Below, piece after piece: positions 32,769-45,442 of a stretch of 64,000 bases of DNA (positions are counted from its first letter, which is position 1; each line of letters opens with the position of its first letter). The notes beneath the pieces were generated by a model, which saw nothing but the letters and a program-made list of their open reading frames with translations, did no database searches and was not told the origin of the DNA. The position numbers were made by a program, and so were the translations under genes. The stretch comes from Terebella lapidaria (lineage: Eukaryota; Annelida; Polychaeta; Terebellida; Terebellidae): positions 7,661,001 to 7,725,000 of the forward strand of contig OX424563.1 in the NCBI GenBank assembly GCA_949152475.1, given 5' to 3'.

Positions 32769-34936
32769 TTAGCCCAAAGGCTAAGATAGGTTACCGGACA
32801 ATTTTGGTTTGGCCATGGCAGCATTGGCAGGTAACAGACCTTTTACCAATCAAGGTTCGCAGTGTAAACATATGACCTTGGGATTTACCAATCAAGGTCA
32901 TCCGTATGAACTTCGATGTTACCATTACAAGTATGTGTGCGGCATTTGATATTCTATATGTTGGGTGGAATCGTTTAGGCCGCTCAGGTCAATTTACACA
33001 TTCCAAGTCAGACATTTGGCACTCAAGGTCATCTGACGTCAAGTTCAAGGTCATCATTAGTTGTGCCATATATATGTATTCCTATATGTTCATAATGCAA
33101 ACATGAGCTCTATCTGCAAGCATTTCATCTATAGAGGCAAATCTGGGCATTTTTTGACCCCAAAATGGCTGTTTTGACCTTTCAATGTCATCCAAGGTCA
33201 AATTCAAGGTCACCACACAAGTCACTATATATGACTTCCCATTTGAAAATGCCAATTTCTAAGCTCTATCTTCAAGCGTTCTATGAGTACAGTCCTGACA
33301 GCTCCCATTATGAAGGAAAAAAGTGCAGAAAATTTTCTAAGTTCAAATTTTTTTCAAAGGGTCAAAAAATTTTTTTGCCTAAAATGGCCCAAAATGGATA
33401 GTAATGCGATTTGGGGCGAAAAAAAATGTTTTCGCCGACTCTTCAAAAATTCAAAATGGCCGCCACACGGAGATCGGCAATTCAAGGGCAACAAAATTCA
33501 TACATGTCACAGAGGTATATAAGAGGAATCTTTTTCAGCAAAAATCTCAAAACTGATCAGACAGTTTTTGAGAAAATACAGACCAGGTGCAAAATTGAGC
33601 ATTTTTCGACCCAAAAATGGCTGTTTTGACCTTTCAAGGTCATCCAAGGTCAAATTCAAGGTCACCACACAAGTCGCCATATATGACTTCCCATTTGAAA
33701 GTGCCAATTTCTAAGCTCTATCTTCAAGCGTTCTATGAGTACAGTCCGGACAGCTCCCATTATGAAGGAAAAAAGTGCAGAAAATTTTCTAAGTCCAAAA
33801 TTTTTTTCAAAGGGTGAAAAAATTTTTTTGCCTAGAAATGGCCCAAAATGGATAGTAATCCGATTTGAATCCGATTTGGGGCGAAAAAATTTTTTTTCGC
33901 CGACTCTTCGAAAATTCAAAATGGCCGCCACACGGAGATCGGCGATTCAAGGGCAACAAAAGTTGTACACGTCACAGAGGTATATAAGAGGAATCTTTTT
34001 AAGCAAAAATCTCAAAACTGATCAGACAGTTTTTGAGAAAATACAGACCAGGTTCAAAATTGAGCATTTTTCGACCCAAAAATGACTGTTTTGACCTTTC
34101 AAGGTCATCAATGGTCAAATTCAAGGTCACCACACAAGTCGCCATATATGACTTCCCATTTGAAAGTGCCAATTTCTAAGCTCTATCTTCAAGCGTTCTA
34201 TGAGTACAGCCCGGACAGCTACCATTATGAAGGAAAAAAGGGCAGAAAATTTTCTAAGTCCAAAATTTTTTTCAAAGGGTGAAAATTTTTTTTTTGCCCT
34301 AGAAATGACCCAAAATGGATAGTAATGCGATTTGGGGCGAAAAAAAATTTTTTCGCCGACTCTTCAGAAATTCAAAATGGCCGCCACACGGAGATCGGCG
34401 ATTCAAGGGCAACAAAACTCATACACGTCACAGAGGTATATAAGAGGAATCTTTTTCAGCAAAAATCTCAAAACTGATCAGACAGTTTTTGAGAAAATAC
34501 AGGCCAGGTTCAAAATTGAGCATTTTAGTAATGCGATTTGGGGTGGAAAAAATTTTTTTCGCCGACCCGCCAAAAATTCAAAATGGCCGCCACACAGAAA
34601 CCGGCAAATTTAGGGCAACGAAACTTATACATATCACAGAGGTATATGAGAGGAATCTTTTGAAACCAAAAACTCAAAACTGATCAGTTTTTGAGAAAAT
34701 GGCCGTCAAAGTCCAAAATTGAGCGTTTTTCGACAAAAACGGCTGCCATTTTGAAAAAAATGCGAAAATCAAAAAACAAAAAAATACCTCCTTCTCAAAA
34801 TATTTTTAGGCATTTTTCTGCAAAATTTCAGAAAGATTCGATCGTTAACTTTAAAGATAAAAATGTTAACGCCGGACGGACGGACGGACGCAACGCCATG
34901 CCAATAGGTTATCGGACCAAAGGTCCGGTAACCTAA
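32769..34936 (+). mobile_element. E-family element E2, complete
   Basis: A 2168-bp element with both ends. The 5' end is hairpin TTAGCC-CAAA-GGCTAA plus GGTTACCGGACA. The 3' end is a (GACG)n run followed by a hairpin GGTTATCGGACC-AAA-GGTCCGGTAACC and CTAA. Inside are three modules of about 450-465 bp, each with TTGACC, AAGGTCATCCAAGGTCA-type and TTCAAGGTCACC motifs and a poly-A/poly-T block (CGAAAAAATTTTTTTCG type). No coding capacity. Confidence 0.85.
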
Positions 34937-37900
34937 AAATGTAACACAGACGAACACAGAAGGAAAAAGGGACCACAGACAAAACCATAAGAATATACCT
35001 CGGGTTGAAATATCCCACTAACGATTAATTGTGTTTTATAGACTCAACAAATCTCACTGCGAACAGATCTTTTGAAGAGACTTTTGTCAGATCCTTCAAC
35101 TTTCATTGTCTTCTTTGCTGGGCTGTGAAGGAGCATGGGAGGAGTGCTTCTCACATCATCACCGTCAAAGTCAAAATGTATAGACCTGTACTTGGTAAAC
35201 CCATTCATCCTTGTGCCTTTCGATACAGTGTTGAATGGTCTTCTCGGCATCTTCATATTTGGCCTTGCAGTGGTAACAGCGATAATGGACGTCATGTAAA
35301 AATACATGACATTAATCAATTAATCACGTGTGAGTTATTTCATGAAGTTATAACATTTTTACACGTGTTTTTATACACAAGGACTACCGGAAAGAATCAT
35401 GGGCCCTGTTTAAAACGCCGGAAAAAATCCTGGACACCCAGGTAAAAATCATGGGCTTTTGATAAAAATGGAAAACAGGCACTGCACAATGTATCTACAT
35501 CAGAATAAATTTTTCGATGTTCACAGGTAAATGTTTTTTCAATGCATCTATCAAATAGACATATTGAATGAGCAATACATATTTACCATGCCTATAAACC
35601 AGTGTGCTGTGTACCACCGGAAAGAATCGCTGGCATCCCGGGGAAAATCAAGGGCAATTTCCGGTAAAAATCCCCTCACCCAGGGGCAAGCTCCTCCCCA
35701 GTGGTACTGGAACATCGCTTCATCGTCAGTGAAAACAGAATCTGTCATTCTAGCGTTTACCATCACGCCAGAAAGAAGACAATTCGACCCGCCATGTACA
35801 ATCCAAGCAAGGAAACCACTGTACTAGATCAGTACAGCACAGAGAATAGAGTCCAGGTCCCCGTAGGTGCCTCAAGTTTGGATCTGTGAAGTATTAAGTC
35901 AGGGCGTCAGCGCATCTTCACGTAAATGCTATCTGCGCAGCACGGGTTGAAGGAGCATTAAATGTTGCCCCCCCCCCCCCACCTTGAAACAAATAAATCA
36001 GTGTTGTTATCATGTTCATTTATTTTTTTGGTGTGTATATAAAATTGTATTGATGTCAACATTGGATTTGTTCTTGATATTGGGAACATACAAATCACTT
36101 ATTTGTGGGTTATTCGGTCAAAAGACCAAGTTTTTCATTTTGGTCACGTCTCTGTGTTATAGTATATACAACGATTGAGATGGGTAGAATTGACTTTCAA
36201 ACCACCTGTACCTAATTGATAAAAATATATACGTTTTTATTACATACAAATAAACGGGAAGAAATTGTATTCCAAAGATTATATTCACAAACATTCACAA
36301 CAATTATGTAAAAACTATGAAAAATCTAGAATACACCATTTACATCACCTGAGGCAAAAACATTAGTACAGTGGTCCCTGTAAGACTTTCTGTTATTTCA
36401 CAATATTTTTTTCAGCAAGCAGATTGTTTCTCTGTGAGGCGTGACTATTATTTTCCAAACACTTGAGTCTTGTCGCACAGAGACCACTGTATTAAACAAT
36501 ATAACAAATTATATGGACAAAATTTATCGTACATTTACCCATCATTCTCTGACATTTATATATACATGCTATGTTTTCAAACTAAAGCAATCAATCTGAT
36601 ATGATTGCATATCAAGTACTGGGCAATAGTCAAAATTATAAAACTACATGGAAGCTTCACAAGAGACAATCTACAAAATCAGAAACTCAGTCAAACCTGA
36701 TCAGATCACTAAGCAACATGGACAGGAACAAAAGTACGGGTAAGAATTTGGTGTGGTGAGTCCTTTGTCAATCACTCTTTGGTACCAATGCAATGAAATG
36801 ATATGAATCGCTTTATGTGGCTCAAAACACATTTTCATTTTACTTGTGCTTTAATGACTTTAGTTATAAGTCAATTTATCAGTCGGTTTATTGAGATACT
36901 AACTTGATTTATTGAAATAATTACTTGAAAAATTTAGTTAAAAAATAATATAGTCATGTGGCTTTAAAACGCTTTTGTAGGACAGACTGAGTATATATAT
37001 GTGTATATACTATACAAAAGCTGAATATATACATGTGAAATAAAAAATCAGTCTTGAGCATCGAAGAGCTCATAAAGAATTAACATGTGTGGCCAATTCT
37101 GCAAAAAAACTCATCACGCCCAAGTGTCTAAATGCAACTATACTAGCTAGAAATAGTCAATAATGTCATTGTTTCTGAAACGCATCACACAGCCTCTGGA
37201 CAAGATGAAAATTACCCGGTACCTGAATTTCTGACCATGATCTTCACTGGTGAATATTAATGCAAAAACACAATAAATTTACAGAACAATTACATCTTGT
37301 TCAATATCACAGTCTTATGACATATATGTTCACTGTACATAAACATCAGTAAAATGTTGACGAGTATATACAATAGTACCATAAAATGGGGAAATATTAA
37401 ATATAATATTACAAAATATACATGTAACTGTATGAATAACCAAGATGAATAAACTACAAAAACACGACTAAAGACTGAAACAAAAATATATACAAACTTC
37501 AACAATTAAAAAACTAAACGTTAAGTCCAAACACAGATTTGAGCTAACAATGTTTGTTTGCGTATAGAGTATTCTTGTTTGTACGAGTACATGGCTTTGA
37601 TATTGAAGTGATGTTTTCCCAGAGTTAACAATCTCATGAAATCTCTAATTTCATATATTGTAAATAAATTACATCTTTTGGATCTTTATGACAGCATCAG
37701 CTGAACGGGTGGATATCATCTAGTCCTGACATTACTCTGTATTATGAGTAATTCAAGTATTTGGAATAGAATGTATTTTACAGTATTCCAATCACAATCT
37801 CAGACAATTGTTTAGTTCAGTATGATATTGAAAACCACAGCACACTTATGGCACATATGTTTGCCCGCACGCGTTCGTGCAGAGCCTCTCTCTCAATAAT

Positions 37901-39102
37901 CATAATCGTAGCCACCACGTGCACTGGAAGGCCGTGATGACCTGGTCCGTGGTCGGTGGTCCACTTCATCGTAACCGTCATCGTATGTGTCGTTGTCGTA
38001 CTCGTTATAGCGAACACTTTTCTTCTTGCGGGAAGCTGGGGAACAGAACAGGATATGCCTTTATTACGTCATGTCAGATCATAGTTTTTCAGCTCAATAC
38101 TTGGCAGGATATTCCTTATATTTCATCCTATCGATATTTGTCATATTTTTTTACGATTTTACAGGTACATACAATTTATTAAAAAGTACAGGAATTCTGA
38201 ATTCAACCATTTTCCTCAACAGTTTTATTATTAACTAGTATAAGATGCCTGCAATATTATAGACGGTAGTAGACTACATTTACTTTTGGACTCTCAACTG
38301 AAACAGAATGTTTTGATTAATGCAGATTTGATGAATGATAATGGGGCTACAATTGAAGGAACCATAACTTAGACCATTTTAAGCCCTTTGTAAACAGACT
38401 AACATTCCACTTGATCGTGTGCAGTTGAGTTGCTGCTGGCAGTAGGTAACTGATTTAGATATATATATAATAAAACATAATTATGACCATTCTGAGCTAG
38501 ATAATCAACTTCAAATTCAGGGTACTCAATTATTTATATCATATATTTGATATAAATTCAATTACACAAACATACTACCTGTAACCGGTACCAGAGTGAA
38601 TTTTATTAAGATATCTCTCTACATTGTTATATCAACATAGTAGTAACTGGTAAATGTGGTTTTGAAATTAAATATACCTGACTAGAATATCAATAAATGT
38701 TTAACTGTAGTTTGCACAACACAAAAAAAAACACACACACATACACAATGTGAGAAAAAGACATGAAAAAACAAACAAACAAAAACTCACAAAAAACATT
38801 GCACATTATATTAGGTTCACACTCCACAAACATATAAACGGTTAACATGGGTTAATTGGTATAATTTTCCAAACAAGAGCACACTCACTGCAATATTTAT
38901 TGGTCTGAAAAATACAGAAAATTGAAAATTTGTGATGTGAACTTCCGTGATGCAGCACACTGTATTTACAATCACGTCTGTGAGAACTGCAAGCAAGAAT
39001 CTTTTTCAGAAAACTGTTAAATTGTTGGTAATGTTCTCACAACAAAATCCGCAGAAATATTCAAGCTAACCCTCCCTAATTTATATGACTTCAGCATGAA
39101 AA
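34937..39102. repeat. Tandem array segment X2
   Basis: Second near-identical segment (about 4166 bp), containing terminal exon copy 2 (37893-38035) and the same internal landmarks as X1. The poly-C tract after AATGTTG is 13 long here, against 10 in X1 and 14 in X3. Confidence 0.88.
37893..38035 (-). CDS. EVC2-like terminal exon, copy 2 (middle)
   Basis: Same acceptor, reading frame, 46-residue peptide and TGA stop as copies 1 and 3. The nucleotide sequence matches copy 1. Copy 3 differs by a synonymous change in a serine codon. Confidence 0.6.
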
Positions 39103-41274
39103 TTAGCCCAAAGGCTAAGATAGGTTACCGGACAATTTTGGTTTGGCCATGGCAGCATTGGCAGGTAACAGACCTTTTACCAATCAAGGTTCGCAGTGTA
39201 AACATATGACCTTGGGATTTACCAATCAAGGTCATCCGTATGAACTTCGATGTTACCATTACAAGTATGTGTGCGGCATTTGATATTCTATATGTTGGGT
39301 GGAATCGTTTAGGCCGCTCAGGTCAATTTACACATTCCAAGTCAGACATTTGGCACTCAAGGTCATCTGACGTCAAGTTCAAGGTCATCATTAGTTGTGC
39401 CATATATATGTATTCCTATATGTTCATAATGCAAACATGAGCTCTATCTGCAAGCATTTCATCTATAGAGGCAAATCTGGGCATTTTTTGACCCCAAAAT
39501 GGCTGTTTTGACCTTTCAAGGTCATCCAAGGTCAAATTCAAGGTCACCACACAAGTCACTATATATGACTTCCCATTTGAAAATGCCAATTTCTAAGCTC
39601 TATCTTCAAGCGTTCTATGAGTACAGTCCTGACAGCTCCCATTATGAAGGAAAAAAGTGCAGAAAATTTTCTAAGTTCAAATTTTTTTCAAAGGGTCAAA
39701 AAATTTTTTTGCCTAAAATGGCCCAAAATGGATAGTAATGCGATTTGGGGCGAAAAAAAATTTTTTCGCCGACTCTTCAAAAATTCAAAATGGCCGTCAC
39801 ACGGAGATCGGCAATTCAAGGGCAACAAAATTCATACATGTCACAGAGGTATATAAGAGGAATCTTTTTCAGCAAAAATCTCAAAACTGATCAGACAGTT
39901 TTTGAGAAAATACAGACCAGGTTCAAAATTGAGCATTTTTCGACCCAAAAATGGCTGTTTTGACCTTTCAAGGTCATCCAAGGTCAAATTCAAGGTCACC
40001 ACACAAGTCGCCATATATGACTTCCCATTTGAAAGTGCCAATTTCTAAGCTCTATCTTCAAGCGTTCTATGAGTACAGTCCGGACAGCTCCCATTATGAA
40101 GGAAAAAAGTGCAGAAAATTTTCTATGTCCAAAATTTTTTTCAAAGGGTGAAAAAAATTTTTTTGCCTAGAAATGGCCCAAAATGGATAGTAATCCGATT
40201 TGAATCCGATTTGGGGCGAAAAAAATTTTTTTCGCCGACTCTTCGAAAATTCAAAATGGCCGCCACACGGAGATCGGCGATTCAAGGGCAACAAAAGTTG
40301 TACACGTCACAGAGGTATATAAGAGGAATCTTTTTAAGCAAAAATCTCAAAACTGATCAGACAGTTTTTGAGAAAATACAGACCAGGTTCAAAATTGAGC
40401 ATTTTTCGACCCAAAAATGACTGTTTTGACCTTTCAAGGTCATCAATGGTCAAATTCAAGGTCACCACACAAGTCGCCATATATGACTTCCCATTTGAAA
40501 GTGCCAATTTCTAAGCTCTATCTTCAAGCGTTCTATGAGTACAGCCCGGACAGCTACCATTATGAAGGAAAAAAGGGCAGAAAATTTTCTAAGTCCAAAA
40601 TTTTTTTCAAAGGGTGAAAATTTTTTTTTTGCCCTAGAAATGACCCAAAATGGATAGTAATGCGATTTGGGGCGAAAAAAATTTTTTTCGCCGACTCTTC
40701 AAAAATTCAAAATGGCCGCCACACGGAGATCGGCGATTCAAGGGCAACAAAACTCATACACGTCACAGAGGTATATAAGAGGAATCTTTTTCAGCAAAAA
40801 TCTCAAAACTGATCAGACAGTTTTTGAGAAAATACAGGCCAGGTTCAAAATTGAGCATTTTAGTAATGCGATTTGGGGTGGAAAAAATTTTTTTCGCCGA
40901 CCCGCCAAAAATTCAAAATGGCCGCCACACAGAAACCGGCAAATTTAGGGCAACGAAACTTATACATATCACAGAGGTATATGAGAGGAATCTTTTGAAA
41001 CCAAAAACTCAACAAAACTGATCAGTTTTTGAGAAAATGGCCGTCAAAGTCCAAAATTGAGCGTTTTTCGACAAAAACGGCTGCCATTTTGAAAAAAATG
41101 CGAAAATCAAAAAACAAAAAAATACCTCCTTCTCAAAATATTTTTAGGCATTTTTCTGCAAAATTTCAGAAAGATTCAATCGTTAACTTTAAAGATAAAA
41201 ATGTTAACGCCGGACGGACGGACGGACGCAACGCCATGCCAATAGGTTATCGGACCAAAGGTCCGGTAACCTAA
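39103..41274 (+). mobile_element. E-family element E3, complete
   Basis: A 2172-bp copy of the same element, nearly identical to E2 throughout, with both terminal hairpins and three internal modules. It begins exactly 6334 bases after E2. Confidence 0.85.
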
Positions 41275-44200
41275 AAATGTAACACAGACGAACACAGAAG
41301 GAAAAAGGGACCACAGACAAAACCATAAGAATATACCTCGGGTTGAAATATCCCACTAACGATTAATTGTGTTTTATAGACTCAACAAATCTCACTGCGA
41401 ACAGATCTTTTGAAGAGACTTTTGTCAGGTCCTTCAACTTTCATTGTCTTCTTTGCTGGGCTGTGAAGGAGCATGGGAGGAGTGCTTCTCACATCATCAC
41501 CGTCAAAGTCAAAATGTATAGACCTGTACTTGGTAAACCCATTCATCCTTGTGCCTTTCGATACAGTGTTGAATGGTCTTCTCGGCATCTTCATATTTGG
41601 CCTTGCAGTGGTAACAGCGATAATGGACGTCATGTAAAAATACATGACATTAATCAATTAATCACGTGTGAGTTATTTCATGAAGTTATAACATTTTTAC
41701 ACGTGTTTTTATACACAAGGACTACCGGAAAGAATCATGGGCCCTGTTTAAAACGCCGGAAAAAATCCTGGACACCCAGGTAAAAATCATGGGCTTTTGA
41801 TAAAAATGGAAAACAGGCACTGCACAATGTATCTACATCAGAATAAATTTTTCGATGTTCACAGGTAAATGTTTGTTTCAATGCATCTATCAAATAGACA
41901 TATTGAATGAGCAATACATATTTACCATGCCTATAAACCAGTGTGCTGTGTACCACCGGAAAGAATCGCTGGCATCCCGGGGAAAATCAAGGGCAATTTC
42001 CGGTAAAAATCCCCTCACCCATGGGCAAGCTCCTCCCCAGTGGTACTGGAACATCGCTTCATCGTCAGTGAAAACAGAATCTGTCATTCTAGCGTTTACC
42101 ATCACGCCAGAAAGAAGACAATTCGACCCGCCATGTACAATCCAAGCAAGGAAACCACTGTACTAGATCAGTACAGCACAGAGAATAGAGTCCAGGTCCC
42201 CGTAGGTGCCTCAAGTTTGGATCTGTGAAGTATTAAGTCAGGGCGTCAGCGCATCTTCACGTAAATGCTATCTGCGCAGCACGGGTTGAAGGAGCATTAA
42301 ATGTTGCCCCCCCCCCCCCCACCTTGAAACAAATAAATCAGTGTTGTTATCATGTTCATTTATTTTTTTGGTGTGTATATAAAATTGTATTGATGTCAAC
42401 ATTGGATTTGTTCTTGATATTGGGAACATACAAATCACTTATTTGTGGGTTGTTCGGTCAAAAGACCAAGTTTTTCATTTTGGTCACGTCTCTGTGTTAT
42501 AGTATATACAACGATTGAGATGGGTAGAATTGACTTTCAAACCACCTGTACCTAATTGATAAAAATATATACGTTTTTATTACATACAAATAAACGGGAA
42601 GAAATTGTATTCCAAAGATTATATTCACAAACATTCACAACAATTATGTAAAAACTATGAAAAATCTAGAATACACCATTTACATCACCTGAGGCAAAAA
42701 CATTAGTACAGTGGTCCCTGTAAGACTTTCTGTTATTTCACAATATTTTTTTCAGCAAGCAGATTGTTTCTCTGTGAGGCGTGACTATTATTTTCCAAAC
42801 ACTTGAGTCTTGTCGCACAGAGACCACTGTATTAAACAATATAACAAATTATATGGACAAAATTTATCGTACATTTACCCATCATTCTCTGACATTTATA
42901 TATACATGCTATGTTTTCAAACTAAAGCAATCAATCTGATATGATTGCATATCAAGTACTGGGCAATAGTCAAAATTATAAAACTACATGGAAGCTTCAC
43001 AAGAGACAATCTACAAAATCAGAAACTCAGTCAAACCTGATCAGATCACTAAGCAACATGGACAGGAACAAAAGTACGGGTAAGAATTTGGTGTGGTGAG
43101 TCCTTTGTCAATCACTCTTTGGTACCAATGCAATGAAATGATATGAATCGCTTTATGTGGCTCAAAACACATTTTCATTTTACTTGTGCTTTAATGACTT
43201 TAGTTATAAGTCAATTTATCAGTCGGTTTATCGAGATACTAACTTGATTTATTGAAATAATTACTTGAAAAATTTAGTTAAAAAATAATATAGTCATGTG
43301 GCTTTAAAACGCTTTTGTAGGACAGACTGAGTATATATATGTGTATATACTATACAAAAGCTGAATATATACATGTAAAATAAAAAATCAGTCTTGAGCA
43401 TCGAAGAGCTCATAAAGAATTAACATGTGTGGCCAATTCTGCAAAAAAACTCATCACGCCCAAGTGTCTAAATGCAACTATACTAGCTAGAAATAGTCAA
43501 TAATGTCATTGTTTCTGAAACGCATCACACAGCCTCTGGACAAGATGAAAATTACCCGGTACCTGAATTTCTGACCATGATCTTCACTGGTGAATATTAA
43601 TGCAAAAACACAATAAATTTACAGAACAATTACATCTTGTTCAATATCACAGTCTTATGACATATATGTTCACTGTACATAAACATCAGTAAAATGTTGA
43701 CGAGTATATACAATAGTACCATAAAATGGGGAAATATTAAATATAATATTACAAAATATACATGTAACTGTATGAATAACCAAGATGAATAAACTACAAA
43801 AACACGACTAAAGACTGAAACAAAAATATATACAAACTTCAACAATTAAAAAACTAAACGTTAAGTCCAAACACAGATTTGAGCTAACAATGTTTGTTTG
43901 CGTATAGAGTATTCTTGTTTGTACGAGTACATGGCTTTGATATTGAAGTGATGTTTTCCCAGAGTTAACAATCTCATGAAATCTCCAATTTCATATATTG
44001 TAAATAAATTACATCTTTTGGATCTTTATGACAGCATCAGCTGAACGGGTGGATATCATCTAGTCCTGACATTACTCTGTATTATGAGTAATTCAAGTAT
44101 TTGGAATAGAATGTATTTTACAGTATTCCAATCACAATCTCAGACAATTGTTTAGTTCAGTATGATATTGAAAACCACAGCACACTTATGGCACATATGT

Positions 44201-45442
44201 TTGCCCGCACGCGTTCGTGCAGAGCCTCTCTCTCAATAATCATAATCGTAGCCACCACGTGCACTAGAAGGCCGTGATGACCTGGTCCGTGGTCGGTGGT
44301 CCACTTCATCGTAACCGTCATCGTATGTGTCGTTGTCGTACTCGTTATAGCGAACACTTTTCTTCTTGCGGGAAGCTGGGGAACAGAACAGGATATGCCT
44401 TTATTACGTCATGTCAGATCATAGTTTTTCAGCTCAATACTTGGCAGGATATTCCTTATATTTCATCCTATCGATATTTGTTATATTTTTTTACGATTTT
44501 ACAGGTACATACAATTTATTAAAAAGTACATGAATTCTGAATTCAACCATTTTCCTCAACAGTTTTATTATTAACTAGTATAAGATGCCTGCAATATTAT
44601 AGACGGTAGTAGACTACATTTACTTTTGGACTCTCAACTGAAACAGAATGTTTTGATTAATGCAGATTTGATGAATGATAATGGGGCTACAATTGAAGGA
44701 ACCATAACTTAGACCATTTTAAGCCCTTTGTAAACAGACTAACATTCCACTTGATCATGTGCAGTTGAGTTGCTGCTGGCAGTAGGTAACTGATTTAGAT
44801 ATATATATAATAAAACATAATTATGACCATTCTGAGCTAGATAATCAACTTCAAATTCAGGGTACTCAATTATTTATATCATATATTTGATATAAATTCA
44901 ATTACACAAACATACTACCTGTAACCGGTACCAGAGTGAATTTTATTAAGATATCTCTCTACATTGTTATATCAACATAGTAGTAACTGGTAAATGTGGT
45001 TTTGAAATTAAATATACCTGACTAGAATATCAATAAATGTTTAACTGTAGTTTGCACAACACAAAAAAAAACACACACACATACACAATGTGAGAAAAAG
45101 ACATGAAAAAACAAACAAACAAAAACTCACAAAAAACATTGCACATTATATTAGGTTCACACTCCACAAACATATAAACGGTTAACATGGGTTAATTGGT
45201 ATAATTTTCCAAACAAGAGCACACTCACTGCAATATTTATTGGTCTGAAAAATACAGAAAATTGAAAATTTGTGATGTGAACTTCCGTGATGCAGCACAC
45301 TGTATTTACAATCATGTCTGTGAGAACTGCAAGCAAGAATCTTTTTCAGAAAACTGTTAAATTGTTGGTAATGTTCTCACAACAAAATCCGCAGAAATAT
45401 TCAAGCTAACCCTCCCTAGTTGATATGACTTCAGCATGAAAA
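41275..45442. repeat. Tandem array segment X3
   Basis: Third near-identical segment (about 4168 bp), the one adjacent to the body of the EVC2-like gene, with terminal exon copy 3 (44233-44375). It ends in the same ACTTCAGCATGAAAA phrase before E4 as X1 and X2 do before E2 and E3. Confidence 0.88.
44233..44375 (-). CDS. EVC2-like terminal exon, copy 3 (proximal)
   Basis: The first terminal exon met by the transcript after exon 21 (47056-47154). Acceptor CCCCAG precedes the exon. A split alanine codon (G|CT) is restored across the intron, then come 46 residues ending GGYDYDY and TGA. It is the expected end of the main mRNA. Confidence 0.8.

Noticed and set aside
34861-34936. GACG repeats read as a possible CRISPR-like or clustered array
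   Set aside because: They are simple tetranucleotide runs near E-family ends, without spacers.
35029-35445. 138-codon + strand frame in the X segments
   Set aside because: No domain or splice support. In X1 the longer version arises from the in-phase 123-bp duplication, and the opposite strand has the more protein-like Cys/His pattern.
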